A stretch of DNA of 64,000 nt from Cydia pomonella (taxonomy: Eukaryota; Arthropoda; Insecta; Lepidoptera; Tortricidae): NCBI RefSeq assembly GCF_033807575.1, contig NC_084703.1:8246001-8310000 (forward strand), written 5' to 3'. The stretch's first letter is position 1; each line of letters begins with the position of its first letter. This document shows, in pieces, positions 1 to 11,201 of this stretch. A program made the translations under genes and the position numbers. Under the pieces are notes generated by a model, which saw only the letters and a program-made list of their open reading frames with translations, did not search any database and was not told where the DNA came from.

Positions 1-301
1 TAAGATTTTTTTTTCTATGGACCACCGTTTACAAGGTATTTACGAAAAACTAAAAAAGGACCTTTACCTCCTTGAACCCGATAGCCCGAATTTAATGGGA
101 TTTAAGCAGTATGTACTAAGACGCATACCTACTTTTTCATTTGTTTAACATCGATGCCGCGCCGTACGCTGCGCTACACGCCCCGCTCGATCGGTGTACA
201 AACAATAATGGCGTTATCAGAGAGATGCTGATTATAATATTTATAATAGAGGTCTAAGGTCCATGATAAAACCTGTGCCTGCTGGTTTGACAGCCGGAAT
301 A

Positions 302-774
302 AATGGCGCTGTACTGCACCATGCTTTCTGGCTATATACTTACTTCACTTTTTGTTTTGTGGTCACTGAATAGGGAGTATTACTCCAATGTTTTGCCGCC
401 AGAGTGCAGCACTAGCACCTTTCATAAACTATAGAGTAACTTATTCATCCTGTGCCTTAAACTGTTTTTTGACAGGTATTTACAGATAATAAAATATGAC
501 ATCGATGCATTAAGGCGGTTTGTTTACAAAGGGCCTACCGGGAAACGCAAAAACGAAATTTAGTTATCTGCCTCTTCATCGCTCAAATATGCTAGTGATA
601 TAGAGGTTAGATAACGAAATTTCGATTTTCTTGTTTCACAATATACCCTCGTATTGTGATGGATTGTGGTAGTGGCACCCCCTACGCAGAGTTTCGCGTA
701 ATATTCCCTATTGTCAAACGGCAAATTTTGACAACTAAAGTTACCGCATAATGTACGGAGCTGTACAGCGCCAT
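302..774. mobile_element. MITE with ATGGCGCTGTAC termini
   Basis: Inverted termini read ATGGCGCTGTAC at the left and GTACAGCGCCAT at the right. A shorter relative with the same ends and similar internal sequence (GGTCACTGAAT, TTACCGC) lies at 4906-5013, and a fragment holding both ends fused is at about 10560-10585. There is no coding capacity. It lies in an Unr intron; the rest of 1-1146 is AT-rich with nothing recognised. Confidence 0.6.
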
Positions 775-1146
775 CTCGTTTAACTGCAAACTTGCGTTAT
801 AGGGAGCGTGCATGCACTGTAGGAGGCAACACAGGAGTCGTCAGATTTTTAGCGGGAATCGTAAATGCGATGTTTATTGTTCCGATGTAGCTCACAAAAT
901 AGCAGAACCTACTATGCACAAGAAAACATGTGACGTGTAAATGTACATGTTTATGATTCCGATTCAGGCCACAAGATGGCAGACCCTCCAACGCGCACGG
1001 TCCCTATACAGAAACACTTGTCAAGTCTAATAAGCCTTTGATAATCGTTTGTCCTTATCCGTCATTTATACATGAGTGTTTTTAGAAAGAGACAAATAAA
1101 AATAAGCTTGCTAAGTTTTATATGTTAAGTTTATTGAATGATACAG

Positions 1147-1324
1147 GAGGCTTCGGATTCCTGTCGCTGTCGGTGGAGGCGGAGGAGCAGCGGCGGCTGT
1201 TCTTCCACATGTCGGAGGTGCGCGGCAACCCCGCCGAGCTGCAGCCCGGCGACACGGTCGAGTTCGTCATGCTCACCAACCCGCGCAACGGCAAGAGCAG
1301 CGCCTGCAATGTCGTTAAAGTCTC
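1147..1324 (+). CDS. Unr: Unr exon: end of last cold-shock domain
   Basis: Acceptor ACAG ends at 1146 and donor GTGAGT starts at 1325. The 178-nt exon starts with the last two bases of a codon and ends with the first two of a Ser codon. It carries both RNA-binding motifs of a cold-shock domain (GFGFL and LFFHMS) and the acidic GDTVEF strand typical of CSDE1. The apparent ATG at 1122 lies in the intron, just before the acceptor. Confidence 0.9.
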
Positions 1325-4300
1325 GTGAGTTCTCTCATTTAGGCAAATACATAATAAGGTCTTTCTTCGTCCTCTGTCGTTGATTGTACTTTTCATTCAA
1401 GAGGCTCAACGAGATAAATACCCATCGAGATAATTCTAATAAACCCAATCACAATAAGGTTGGGTTGATTTATTACAGGGTTCCTGTGGCCACCTCCTGT
1501 GTCCAACATAAGATCAGCTAGATGGTACCATAATATTGTATTGTCGCCCAGATGTATGTGAAGTTTCATTTTATTCGGGTGAAGGGAAGTGGGTATAAAT
1601 AGGGTAAACTAATAAAAGCTTGTAAGAGCGTAAGAATAAGGCCTACCAGAACGGAACGGGATAGTTTTATAAAATTGTCAATAGACGTAGAAGAGAAAGC
1701 TTTTTTATTGTCCTAATCGCTATCTAAAAAGTGTGAAGTATGACTTCAAAACGGAAGGTGTCTTGTTTTTCTTCGTATTGAATTACGGTAATCTGACTTT
1801 GAGGTACATTGATTAGGTACATTGATTATGGTATGATGTTAGCGATTTTTAGATGTGTTTTTTAATTAGCTGTGTTGCGTCTGTTGTACCCCTCTAGGAC
1901 GCATGCGTGTGCGCTATTATTATTATTACAGTTAAAAGTATGGAAGTGTTAGTATACATGTCAAATTTCAATAAAAATATCCTGTTTATAGTCATTTCCG
2001 ACCATGTGACGTCAAAATTAGGTCGAAATTAGATAAATTCTATTCTTGTTTTTGGCACCGATTTAATGTTTAGCGTCACACGGTGCTAATACTATTAGTA
2101 ATTACCTGCGATTCAATTGAAATTTATATTGTCATTATTAAATGGAACAGAGTTGATTTTTGTTATGCATCGTTCAGTTTTAAAGCATTCTAATTTCTAA
2201 TACCATTGCTTAAAATTTGACTGCCTATTTTAAATATTTATATACAATGTCGCTTGCCGTGTTCAGTAGCGGCAAGACGGGCGCGAAGCCCCGCCCGGAG
2301 CGGCCCGAGCGGCTGCTGGCGCGGCTGCGCACCGCCTCGCTGGAGGAGTCGGGCGCGCCGCGCGTCATCGTGCTCCGCGGCCCGCGCGGGCCCGACGGCT
2401 CCCGCGGCTTCCGTCCGCGCCGACCCATCGCAGGTACCCACCATAAACATAATACATTGTATTAGACATAATTAAAGTCGGTGATCGAATTCGAGATCGA
2501 AAAATTTAAAGAAATGTATTGCCATCATAAAAAATCAAATCCAAGCGATGGCTAGTTTAAAAACATTGAAATAAAAATTTATATTAATCAAAGTTACATT
2601 GTATGAAGAGTTAAAAATATTACTTAGGTAAACAGTAAGTATACTTTTTATTATTCCGTATTTGTGTTGTTTGAATAAAATATATGGAGTTTTAATGGAA
2701 ATTAACATGCATTTGCTCATTATATACTATAGTACTTAAAAATAATAAAAAACGATTATAGCCATAGAAATGATATCAAAGAAGATCAAGGCTATTTTAC
2801 CTGTATTTTACGGTAGCTATCATCTTAACAGGCCAAGCAACAAGAAGATTATAGAAGGAAATGCGTGGAACGCAATTTTTTACTTCGTTATTTTGTCCGA
2901 AACCATAAATAAATTCAGCACCCCCGATTTATACGAAAACGATACCAAAAACGGCCTAGCAGCGTTTCTGATATATTGAATTAAGAGCCCTAAATAAACA
3001 TTCAGCGGATATCTCAATAATATATGTTCACCCCCTAACAAATCCAAATAAAGTTACGAAGTCAAAAAATAGTGCTCCAAGCATTCGTTGCCTGGCCTAT
3101 TACTAATGTTAGTATGTTCTATAGCGTTGAAATACTTCAAGTAATAAAATCTATTTAAGTGCGGTGTTTATACTTAATAATATTATACATGTGAATGTAA
3201 CTATGTCTGTCTGCCTGTTATCTCTTCAGACTTAAACAGCTGAACCGATTATGAAATATGCTATGGAAATAGTTTGAAGCCTGGGGAAGGACAGGATAAT
3301 TTTTATCAATCATCATTCCACCCAGACGAAGTCGCGGGAAAAGCTAGTCTTAATAAAATCGGTACACGGCGGGAAGAAGTTGATAACTCGAGATATAAAA
3401 TCGAAGAAATTTGATTTTAAAATTTAATAATATAAGGCGCAAATTTCTTTGATGTTTTCTCTCGAGTTGCCAACTTCTTGCCGCCGTGTACGGAAATTAA
3501 CTTGAAAAATACTATGACTACTATACGTGATATGTCGATGGAGGGCCGAAGAGAAGCCGACCGAACAGTATCAGTTACATACATTTAGGATGGCTTAATT
3601 TACATTAATCTGTCGCGTTCTGTTATGATGGCGTGTGTTGACACGGCATCTAATGTGACCCATCAGATATTATATCGAGTCCCGTGCGCAGAGGTTGGGG
3701 GAGAGTATGCGACAAAACAGATCACACAAGTGTACACGCGCCACCGCTGTATTCTGTTGCGTCAAACAACAGTCTTATTTGAAAATATTAAACCCAGTCC
3801 GGAGGCCAAGATAGAACTAATGCGAAAAATCTCAATTGTATACAAAGTGTATTTTTGATACAACCGCATAATCAAAGGTTACGGTTTTAATGAATAACAT
3901 TCAGGTTTTATAAAAAAAAAAGCGGCCAAGTGCGAGTCGGACTCGCCCATGAAGGGTTCCGTACCATTTATGACGTATTAAAAAAACTACTTACTAGATC
4001 TGGTTCAAACCAATTTTCGTTGGAAGTTTGCATGGTAATGTATATCATATATTTTTTTTTGATTTTTCATTCCGTTATTTTAGAAGTTACAGGGGGGGGA
4101 CACACTTTTTTTCACTTTGGAAGTGTCTCTCGCGCAAACTATTCAGTTTAGAAAAAAATGATATTAGAAACCTAAATATCATTTTTGAAGACCTATCCTT
4201 AGATACCCCACACGTACCTATGGGTTTGATGAAAAAAATTTTTTTTTTTAATTTTTATGACGTATTAAAAAAAAACTACTTACTAGATCTCGTTCGAACC

Positions 4301-5355
4301 AATTTTCGGTGGAAGTTTGCATGGCAATGTATATCATATATTTTTTTTAAGATTTTTCATTCTGTTATTTTAGAAGTTACGGGGGGGGGGGGACACACTT
4401 TTTACCACTTTGGAAGTGTCTCTCGCGCAAACTATTCAGTTTAGAAAAAAATGATATTAGAAACCTCAATATCATTTTTAAAGACCTATCCGTGTGGATA
4501 TTCATCAAACCCATACGTGTGGGGTATCTATCCCACACGTATGGGTTTGATGAAAAAAGATTTTTTGAGTTTCAGTTCTAAGTATGGGGAACCCCCAAAA
4601 TTTATTGTTTCTTTTTCTATTTTTGTGTAAACATCATAATGCGGTTCATAGAATACATCTACTTACCAAGTTTGAACAGTATAGCTTTTATAGTTTCGGA
4701 AAAAAGTGGCTGTGACAGAATCGGACAGACAGACGGACATGACGAATCTATAAGGGTTCCGTTTTTTGCCATTTGGCTACGGAACCCTAAAAAGGACGAG
4801 TTTTATTTTTCCATATAAAACAATTCAGCATTTCAGCAAGCAATGTTAGTACTTTGTTTTGACTCAAATCAAAGTAAATGTGCTCCTTACTTTGACATCT
4901 AAAACAGATGGCGCTGTACTGCGCCATATGTTTTGCGGTCACTGAATTGTCAAACGTCAATCTTTGACAGTCAAGAGTTACCGCAAAATGTATGGAGCTG
5001 TATAGCGCCATCTTGTTTACCTGCCAAATTACGCATCTTACTCAATCAATATATCTTTGCTCAAACGTCGCATTTAATGACGCGTGAAACGTGACCATAA
5101 TGTACGAAATAAATTCCGCTCGGAAAAAAATATTATGCTCTAGTAGTTAAAAACAATCTTACAGAATTGTTTCATAGCACTAAAACGTACATCAATTTTA
5201 AGTTTGCGGTTGTAATCACAACACACACTATATGTACAACAAATGTTAAAAGCAGGGTTATCTGCGTTTTCAACCTCTTTCGATATTACTAGTCAGTTTT
5301 GAAGTTATGTTGTTACAAATATTGGTGGTTGTTTTCAGAATTATTAGCCGAGTGA
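1147..5355 (+). CDS. Unr: Unr/CSDE1 cold-shock-domain RNA-binding protein, last three coding exons
   Basis: Three exons (1147-1324, 2267-2433, 5339-5355) join in phase and encode the C-terminal 116 or so residues of Unr (CSDE1), a cytoplasmic RNA-binding protein that controls mRNA translation and stability and, in Drosophila, msl-2 dosage compensation. The order matches the family: the end of the last cold-shock domain (RNP1-like GFGFL, RNP2-like LFFHMS, then LQPGDTVEF and the SACNV stretch), followed by the conserved C-terminal tail (RPERPERLLARLRT, then RGPRGPDGSRGF). The phases agree at both junctions: TC+T gives Ser and G+AA gives Glu. The protein ends ELLAE-stop at 5355. The 5' part of the gene lies left of the window. 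Exon GC content is far above that of the introns. I am confident of the family; only the very short last exon rests mainly on phase and splice-site fit. Confidence 0.9.
1325..2266 (+). other. Unr intron, nothing recognised
   Basis: An AT-rich intron of 942 bp between two well-defined Unr exons. I see no coding signal, no inverted repeat of note and no known repeat family in it. Confidence 0.7.
2267..2433 (+). CDS. Unr: Unr exon: conserved C-terminal tail
   Basis: Acceptor TTCAG ends at 2266 and donor GTACCC starts at 2434. The exon encodes a proline/arginine-rich linker and then the conserved CSDE1 tail (ERLLARLRTASLEE, RGPRGPDGSRGF). Vertebrate CSDE1 has the corresponding RPDRLVNRLK and RQPRGPDNSMGF stretches. 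The exon ends after the first base of a Glu codon completed in the next exon. GC content is very high (about 75% by eye). Confidence 0.9.
3362..3491. mobile_element. Foldback MITE
   Basis: About 130 bp with long imperfect inverted arms. The left arm begins GTACACGGCGGGAAGAAGTT and the right arm ends with its reverse complement (one base different). The centre is AT-rich and there is no ORF. Confidence 0.7.
3912..4793 (+). mobile_element. Lepidopteran dispersed repeat (GCCAAGTGCGAGTC...GGAACCCTAAAAA family)
   Basis: It begins with an A-run then GCGGCCAAGTGCGAGTCGG and ends GGCTACGGAACCCTAAAAA, the signature ends of a very common moth/butterfly interspersed repeat. This copy carries an internal near-duplicate (offset about 288 bp: 3969-4155 against 4257-4450), two G-runs, and a perfect 23-bp-stem hairpin at 4501-4554. 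Other copies in the window lie at 12330-12720, 18996-19549, 20642-21079 and 41182-41460, with fragments at 26917-27095, 31188-32238, 57843, 57490 and 62742. The open frame 4028-4444 is an accident of the duplication. Confidence 0.75.
4906..5013. mobile_element. Short MITE, same family as 302-774
   Basis: The left end AGATGGCGCTGTAC and the right end GTATAGCGCCATCT form inverted termini around about 80 bp. It shares GCGGTCACTGAAT and the TTACCGCA(A)AATGTA core with the longer element at 302-774. Confidence 0.65.
5339..5355 (+). CDS. Unr: Unr terminal coding exon (5 codons and stop)
   Basis: Acceptor TTTTCAG ends at 5338. The exon supplies two bases that complete a Glu codon, then Leu-Leu-Ala-Glu and TGA at 5353-5355. 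Phase agreement with the donor at 2434 and the strong pyrimidine-AG acceptor are the evidence. A different last exon cannot be excluded from sequence alone. Confidence 0.65.
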
Positions 5356-6290
5356 ACATCAGCGGGCGACGCACCGCGGCCTCTGGACACCGGCAGCTAC
5401 GTTTGTAGGTAAATCTCCTAATGGTTTGATTTTCGATTCAAATTGTTTCATTGTATTCACGAGAGACTGACTGATTCTCTTTTCTTTAGCAGCATTTAGA
5501 GAAATTGTTTTGTGATTTTTACTAATTGTAGGAGAAAAAACTCTGTTAATAAATTGGCAGCTGCCATGATACCGATCAAGTTACATCCACGTTGCGGCTT
5601 GTGATCAATGAGCGATGAACATATCAACTTTAACCGGACCTTATTATTTGCTTAATTACAAATTTCCTTATTACGTCGGTAAGAGGTTCTTTTTCGCATG
5701 GTTACTTTGTTCAAAATTCCGTTTCACATATTGTACTCTAGCTGTTCTTATGGTTTGCCAAGTTCAGTGCCTGTGGCATCCAGCTCTCGAATACTAATGT
5801 AAATACCCACCGCAGCCGTCAGCCGCCTGATCTGTAACCGACTGACTGCTGCGTTGGACATCCATTGAATATTTTATGTGCTTATTTGTAAGGAGAAATA
5901 TCATCTCTGACTCGTTAGTGTTCTGTACCCACGACGCGTTCTGTCTGTACGTAGGTGACACATAACAAATGAGGGTTTCTAGATCTCACGTTATTGTAAC
6001 TTATTGCAAGTAGATCTCTGTCGGTTTAGTCTCTTCTGTGATGATGTAATTTTTTTGTGCAATACATTTGTAAAACAAAAGCGGCACGTTTAGGGCGGTA
6101 TGGCGCGTCGCTTGATGCTTTGTAAGTTCTTTTCGCTGACCTTACGAACCCCTAGCAACGGCGGCATATTTTCCAAGTCTTAACGAGCGTCCTTTCACCA
6201 TGTGAATTAATCTTTAAATATACCCACGAGCAATGTTATTTAATACAAACTACCCGGTTTCATTGCTCATGATTATATTTTTAGCCAATT

Positions 6291-6419
6291 GTACAGTCAG
6301 CGTCAAATACTTCGTAGCAGTCAAAGTGGCAAAATAGTTCGGTACACCATACTAAATATATGGTGTACCGAACTATTTGGCTACTTTGGTTGCTACAAAC
6401 TATTTGACGCTGACTGTAC
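6291..6419. mobile_element. 129-bp palindromic MITE, copy 1
   Basis: A near-perfect foldback: GTACAGTCAGCGTCAAATA at the left is mirrored at the right end. The middle is the mirrored pair AGTTCGGTACACCAT / ATGGTGTACCGAACT. An almost identical 129-bp copy lies at 12012-12140. Open frames across it on both strands are by-products of the palindrome. Confidence 0.8.
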
Positions 6420-7188
6420 ATACTCATTTGTGAAACTAGGCGCTGTATCACGAATGACAGCAATATTAATTCACGAAATGGATGCACCCCAACTATGAAA
6501 ACAGGTTCCTTGATGAAATAAGTCTTATAGACGCAGTTTGCCGTTTTGGTTGTATTTACGAATAAGTGGTGTTGTATTGTTTGTGTTGCCTAACCCACTT
6601 AAAGATATTCGCAAATATTTTGTTTGTAAATTATTCTGAGGAGGATAGGTTCTTGTTATATACCAAATCAATGTTTACCAAAGGACTAGAGGATCATGGA
6701 GTACTCTAACTTGGTGTGACTACGTGTCTGGGTCAGTCGATAAATAAAATTAAATACGTTTTTCTGAAGTAGACAGTTAATATTTTTCTATGAAATTTAA
6801 CGGTGGAATTTGAATCACGTTGTGTAGACAGTAGTACATTACTATAGAGGCCGGGAAACGAAGGGTTGCAGGCCAAGTAGATATAGATAGGGATGCTCGG
6901 CCGGCAACCCCGTTTCTCGCCGAGATTTGTATAATTAGTGTTTTTCTCAAACTTGCAATAAAAAAAATGTTGCAACATTTAATTGCAAGTTCGAGAAAAA
7001 TTATATTACTGTACCTTTTTTTTATAAATCAAATTAAAATAGTAAATTAAGATACAAGTGTGAAAAGTAGGAAATTCGCAACAAGTGGCGATAAATTAAA
7101 ACGACCAAAGGCAGTGTTTTAAATCGACACAAGTTGCGAATTACTTTTTCGCACGTGTATTGTACAACATTGCACGTGTGTTGTGTTT

Positions 7189-7282
7189 TACAGTACATAT
7201 GGCCCTTTAAATTTTCGACATACGCACGTATAGTGCTAGTTTACTGCACTAGGGCGGTAAATTAGAGCCATATGTACTGTAA
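7189..7282. mobile_element. Foldback MITE or fragment
   Basis: TACAGTACATATGGC at the left is mirrored by GCCATATGTACTGTA at the right, with an imperfect stem between. No ORF. Confidence 0.55.
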
Positions 7283-9652
7283 ATAAAAATAAAGATGATC
7301 TTTTTTATAAAACTCTATATCAGTTTTTGTAGTGTAAATCGTTGTTTATTCAAACTGGAATCAAATTAATCAGCTGCTTGTCTGTATTTTAAACAATAAA
7401 GATCCCATTGTAATCTGTATATACTCTAAGATACCATTCTTTGAATATGGGTGAGTTATAATTATCACACTGAAAGGAAAAAAAGCGGTAGGTTATTTAT
7501 TACTTATCAATTAAATTTGGCACACGCGCCACTGTTGTGCGGAGCGACCACACTGGCGAACTTCCGCTTTTATTATATCTGATTATAGCGTTTAATCTTG
7601 CCGATTCAATACAACTTCATTACATTGGGTGGCCCGCACAGACTAATCTTATTCTATCATACCTAATTGTAAAGCAGTTGTATCGAAAAAAAAAACTAAA
7701 ATGTTTACTATAGACTTTTTCAAACGCGAGGGGTAGGGTGACATTTGTTTTTTTTTTTCATTTCGTGCCATTGACGTTTCGGACCAATCCTTTTTTTTAA
7801 CAAAAATAACTTGGATCCCTAATGGACAAAAATACACATCTTCGTAGCTTAGAATATCTCAATATAATAGACACAAATCACAAAAATATATAATGTTATG
7901 TTATAAAAATAAAGAGATAAATTTTAATGTCGTTGAGTTTCATTATGTAAAATGGAACTCAATTGCAATAAAGTTTGTCTCTACTTATCGACCGACTCGA
8001 TTCCGCTCGTGTCAAATCGTTTCAATCCCGTCGAATTGTGAAACTTAAAAATATAAATCATCAATAGAATCGATTATATGGCAGCAGGTTTAATCGTTCT
8101 CGGTTAAATCTGCTGCCAAAAAATCGTTTTTACTTTGCATTGTCACAACCCTATAACTTATAACTTTTTGACATACTGTGTCAGCCTACTCTACGAGTTT
8201 GAAAAAGACAAAAGAAGTAATTTATACTTTGGCAACACTTACACCAAAACGTCCGAGTATTAGGTTTTTGTGTTTAACTGTCGAAATTGTCCCAATGTAC
8301 ATTACTGTAAATGAAACACGTGTTTATTTGTAGTTGTTTATGTGACGAATATAACGTTGAGTTCATTTTGAATGTATAGTGCGAAAAGTTAAAATGGGTT
8401 TGGCGGTGTGTGTCGGCCACCCCGCAGCGTCGGTCACCGGTTGGCGAGCCCAGTCCGCGGTCCGTCTTCATCTGGTATGTGTCGCCCGATCCACAAGTGC
8501 TGATTCCTAATCCCACTCTACCTTATATTTACGATTTAAAAACTAAATGAACAAAAATCAAACTAATCGGATAAAAAAGCATTTATAGAAGTATGCAATG
8601 TACTGGAATGGAACCAAAGACTGAAAAAAAAATATTTATTACAATAATAATATTGGTGTTAGATTATTTTAATTAACGGTATGTTGAGAACTATTCACTT
8701 TGCGGTCGTAGTAATTTTAAAGTTTGTCATCGTTCGATATTGTTTTGTGGCAAATCTATGACTGACGGATGTGTGGCGCGTTGTTACGTTCTTTAATTAA
8801 ACGTAGCTTTTTCGGAATCAATTGATGTTGATTTCTAACGGCGCCTAGCTATCAGTTGTGTAGACTGAAAGTATATAAGCAATACGATAATGTGTTCAAG
8901 ATCGTATTCAGACGAAGGGATCGTAGGTAAGCTGGTCACGGAAGGACGCTTCCCTCCCCGCCCGTCCTCTGCACCGCGACCATCTTATCCTCCCTCTTTC
9001 TTATCGTTACTATCAATTGCTTTGCTAGTGCTTAATTCGCGCACTGCACTTATTGTCGATTACACACATTGTGCGAGTATTGTTTGAAAATATGTAAAAT
9101 AAATTTAACCTGTAAGTCAAAATAAACTTTAGAATTTAAAAATGTAAAAAAAAGGAATTTTGGACAAACGTTAAAAATTGCGCTTTATAATACAAGATTT
9201 TAATTGCTGTATCATATGTATGCTCATGTAACCATAACTTAGTAATAGTCTTAATAATATAATAATCAGGATACTTGGTGTTGTAGCGTACGAAGGTAAG
9301 CCCCGGGTCTGTTCGGGTATAGGTATTATTATTATACTAGTCTTAAACGATTACGCCGATTATCATACTACGCAGATGATAGATGTAGTGCTAGCGACGC
9401 CCGTCGCCGCCGGGAGCTGCCTGGCCTCGTGGCCGCGTGACGAGCGCACCCACTGTTCCGTGACAAGCCACGACACGTAGCTGTAATTTGGCGAACCACT
9501 CGTAAATGCCAGTGCCTAAAAGAACCTCTGAAAAGAAATGTCTAACCTAAAAAAAATGTTATAAAAAATATATAAGCCTTTCAGAATTACAAACTTTTAA
9601 AGTAATCATAAGAGTTTATTTTAATTTAGTTGGAATGTATTCGTTAGTCAAG

Positions 9653-9796
9653 TTATTTATGCCAAATGTTTATACAACCCCATACGGTTTTGGGTGCGCG
9701 AATGAAATGGATGTAGGTCACGTTCGCGGGCTCCACCGCGCCGCCGAAGAGCGCTGTGGGGCCATCCACGCTTCTCACTCCATGCCGACTGTCCAT
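9653..9796 (-). other. Unassigned 47-codon open frame in a GC-rich island
   Basis: ATG at 9796-9794 to TAA at 9653, 47 codons, with an in-frame stop just upstream of the ATG. The composition is coding-like (GC-rich, with GPTALFGGA and AKTVWG-like stretches such as RAPKTVWGCINIW). It resembles no family I recognise. It lies on the receptor strand, downstream of the receptor stop and antisense to the presumed Unr 3' UTR. It may be a chance frame in a GC-rich UTR island. Confidence 0.2.
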
Positions 9797-10351
9797 TTAG
9801 TTTCACCATGAGATGTATTTTACTACGTGAGTTTCTTGTAGAGGAGCCATTAACACGGTACAACTTTCGAATTTTAATGTTAACGTGATAATTTTTATAT
9901 ATGTGATGCCTTTATAGGAGTTGTTGAGGAACTGGCTACTTTACACGATCCGTTAACGTGCTGTTGTGAAAAATGCCGGTCGCGCCGCCGCTCGGGCTTA
10001 AATTAATCGTAATCGGGGACAAGAAATGGTCTCACTATACTATTACTTTCTCAGAATCATGTACCTATCTTTTCACGTTATTTTGTAATCCGGACTTCAT
10101 TTTATAGTTAGGTTTCTCATTCCACTGAGAAAGTTAATAGAATAGAAGTGAGATGGCTCGACGGCGTCGCGTCTCGCGATTTTCACTGATCATAATCGTC
10201 ACCGATGCCTAACCCGCGCCCTCGAACGACGTAGCACGGCGACGAGACGAAGGGTTAACGTAGCCGTGTTGGTTAGCTCGTTGGACGTTTATGACGCTGT
10301 ATACGTTAGAACGAATGCATATTCTAAAGTTTTTGTGATTGTTTGCCGACG

Positions 10352-10370
10352 GCCGGCCCCGCGGGCCGGC
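10352..10370 (+). terminator. GC hairpin near the Unr 3' end
   Basis: GCCGGCCC-CGC-GGGCCGGC is a perfect 8-bp stem with a 3-base loop, 53 bp upstream of the AATAAA at 10423-10428. Such a stem in the transcript could affect 3' processing or stability. Whether the transcript reaches here is inferred. Confidence 0.35.
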
Positions 10371-10422
10371 ACACCATGTTTATAGCTTGTACGACTCGTG
10401 CGAATAGATACATACATATACC

Positions 10423-10428
10423 AATAAA
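10423..10428 (+). terminator. Candidate distal poly(A) signal of Unr
   Basis: AATAAA followed by a GT-containing stretch (CGATGTGATTACG). It is the last such signal on this strand before the oppositely oriented receptor gene begins at about 10888, which would leave roughly 460 bp between the two transcript ends. Confidence 0.35.
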
Positions 10429-10887
10429 CGATGTGATTACGCCATTACAGTTTTATTATTTAAACCAGAACAACTTTATGTTACACATTGGCAAAGATAC
10501 ATTGATTAAGATGTGTAAAATGTAAGACAATTTCGTGCTTCGAATTTGAGAGGTAAACGAGATGGCGCTGTACAGCTCCATACAGAAACAAGGTCGAGAA
10601 ATCAGAAATCAGAAGAAGGTATTACTGTGATAAATTATGTGGAGTCGACATGCACAGGCCAAATCGTATCATTTTAATTTAGGTAGTTATTTTTGCAACG
10701 ACTAGTTAGTAAGTCAAGTTCAGTAAAAAAATAACGTAAAAATTTGTACCTACGTGCTATAAGTTACTATGACTATATTAGTATGGTATAACTTTTGGCG
10801 ACAAAACCTCATAATTACTTACCATTTCAATGATTATGGCCATAGGATATGAAGTAAAATACTTACCTCGCAGAGTTTTATAATTAA

Positions 10888-10893
10888 TTTATT
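10888..10893 (-). terminator. Poly(A) signal of receptor cassette A
   Basis: On the minus strand AATAAA lies about 37 bases after the TGA stop at 10932-10930, at a normal distance for a short 3' UTR. Confidence 0.6.
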
Positions 10894-10929
10894 ATTGGTA
10901 GTATAAAAGTCATATATTTACAAACTAAT

Positions 10930-11201
10930 TCATAACTGATAAGGTAAACCTAATTTATCGTATATTGCCACACAGCTCATGTCCCTAAAGCTATGGATTT
11001 TCTCATAGTGATCTAATTTCTGTAAAGCGCGGTAGAGGTTGCTCCCGGGGCTCGCGCTATTCTGGATGTCTTTAGCAGGGACGATGGAGTAGTCCGGGCG
11101 GAGAAAACCCAGAGTCACGCCGTCTTCCAGAAGCATGTTGAACCGCTGCAGCTGGAGATCAGTCACGCGGCTGTGGATGGACAACTCTTCCCTGTAGTCT
11201 C
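10930..11201 (-). CDS. PGRP-LC: Receptor isoform A, last exon (C-terminal half of PGRP domain)
   Basis: Acceptor TTACAG precedes 11201; the stop TGA is at 10932-10930. With the previous exon it reads FIGDYREELS, the family's FIGDF/Y strand, then the helix with QLQRFNMLLEDGV. Where amidase PGRPs have the zinc-binding Cys in a TxCPG loop, this protein reads NSASPG, so the Cys is Ser. The usual GHR His-containing segment is replaced by PDYSIV. A tail of about 30 residues (HSFRDMSCVAIYDKLGLPYQL) extends beyond the usual PGRP end. Confidence 0.85.

Larger units (their letters stand above)
2434..5338 (+). other. Unr last intron with repeats
   Basis: An AT-rich intron. It holds a foldback element (3362-3491), a large Lepidoptera-type repeat with an internal duplication (3912-4793) and a short MITE (4906-5013). 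The stretches 2434-3361 and 3492-3911 contain short open frames (for example 2770-2979) with no recognisable product, and I see nothing else there. Confidence 0.7.
5356..10428 (+). other. Probable long 3' UTR of Unr / intergenic tail
   Basis: No long coding frame follows the Unr stop. The region alternates AT-rich DNA with short GC-rich islands (8395-8510, 8940-8990, 9391-9475, 9690-9790, 10150-10260, 10340-10370) unlike the surrounding introns, which fits a long 3' UTR. Candidate poly(A) signals are the AATAAA in the TTAATAAATT context near 5550, one near 9097, and the last at 10423-10428. It contains foldback MITEs (6291-6419, 7189-7282) and a GC hairpin (10352-10370). Where the transcript really ends cannot be read from sequence. 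Confidence 0.4.

Noticed and set aside
4028..4444. 138-codon + frame
   Set aside because: It lies wholly inside a lepidopteran interspersed repeat, and its internal similarity reflects the repeat's own 288-bp duplication.
8872..8930. Core promoter and first exon on the + strand (TATATAAG at 8872, TTCAGAC near 8908, GTAAGC near 8927)
   Set aside because: The spacing is suggestive, but no downstream + strand exon was found before the convergent gene, and AT-rich DNA yields such motifs by chance.
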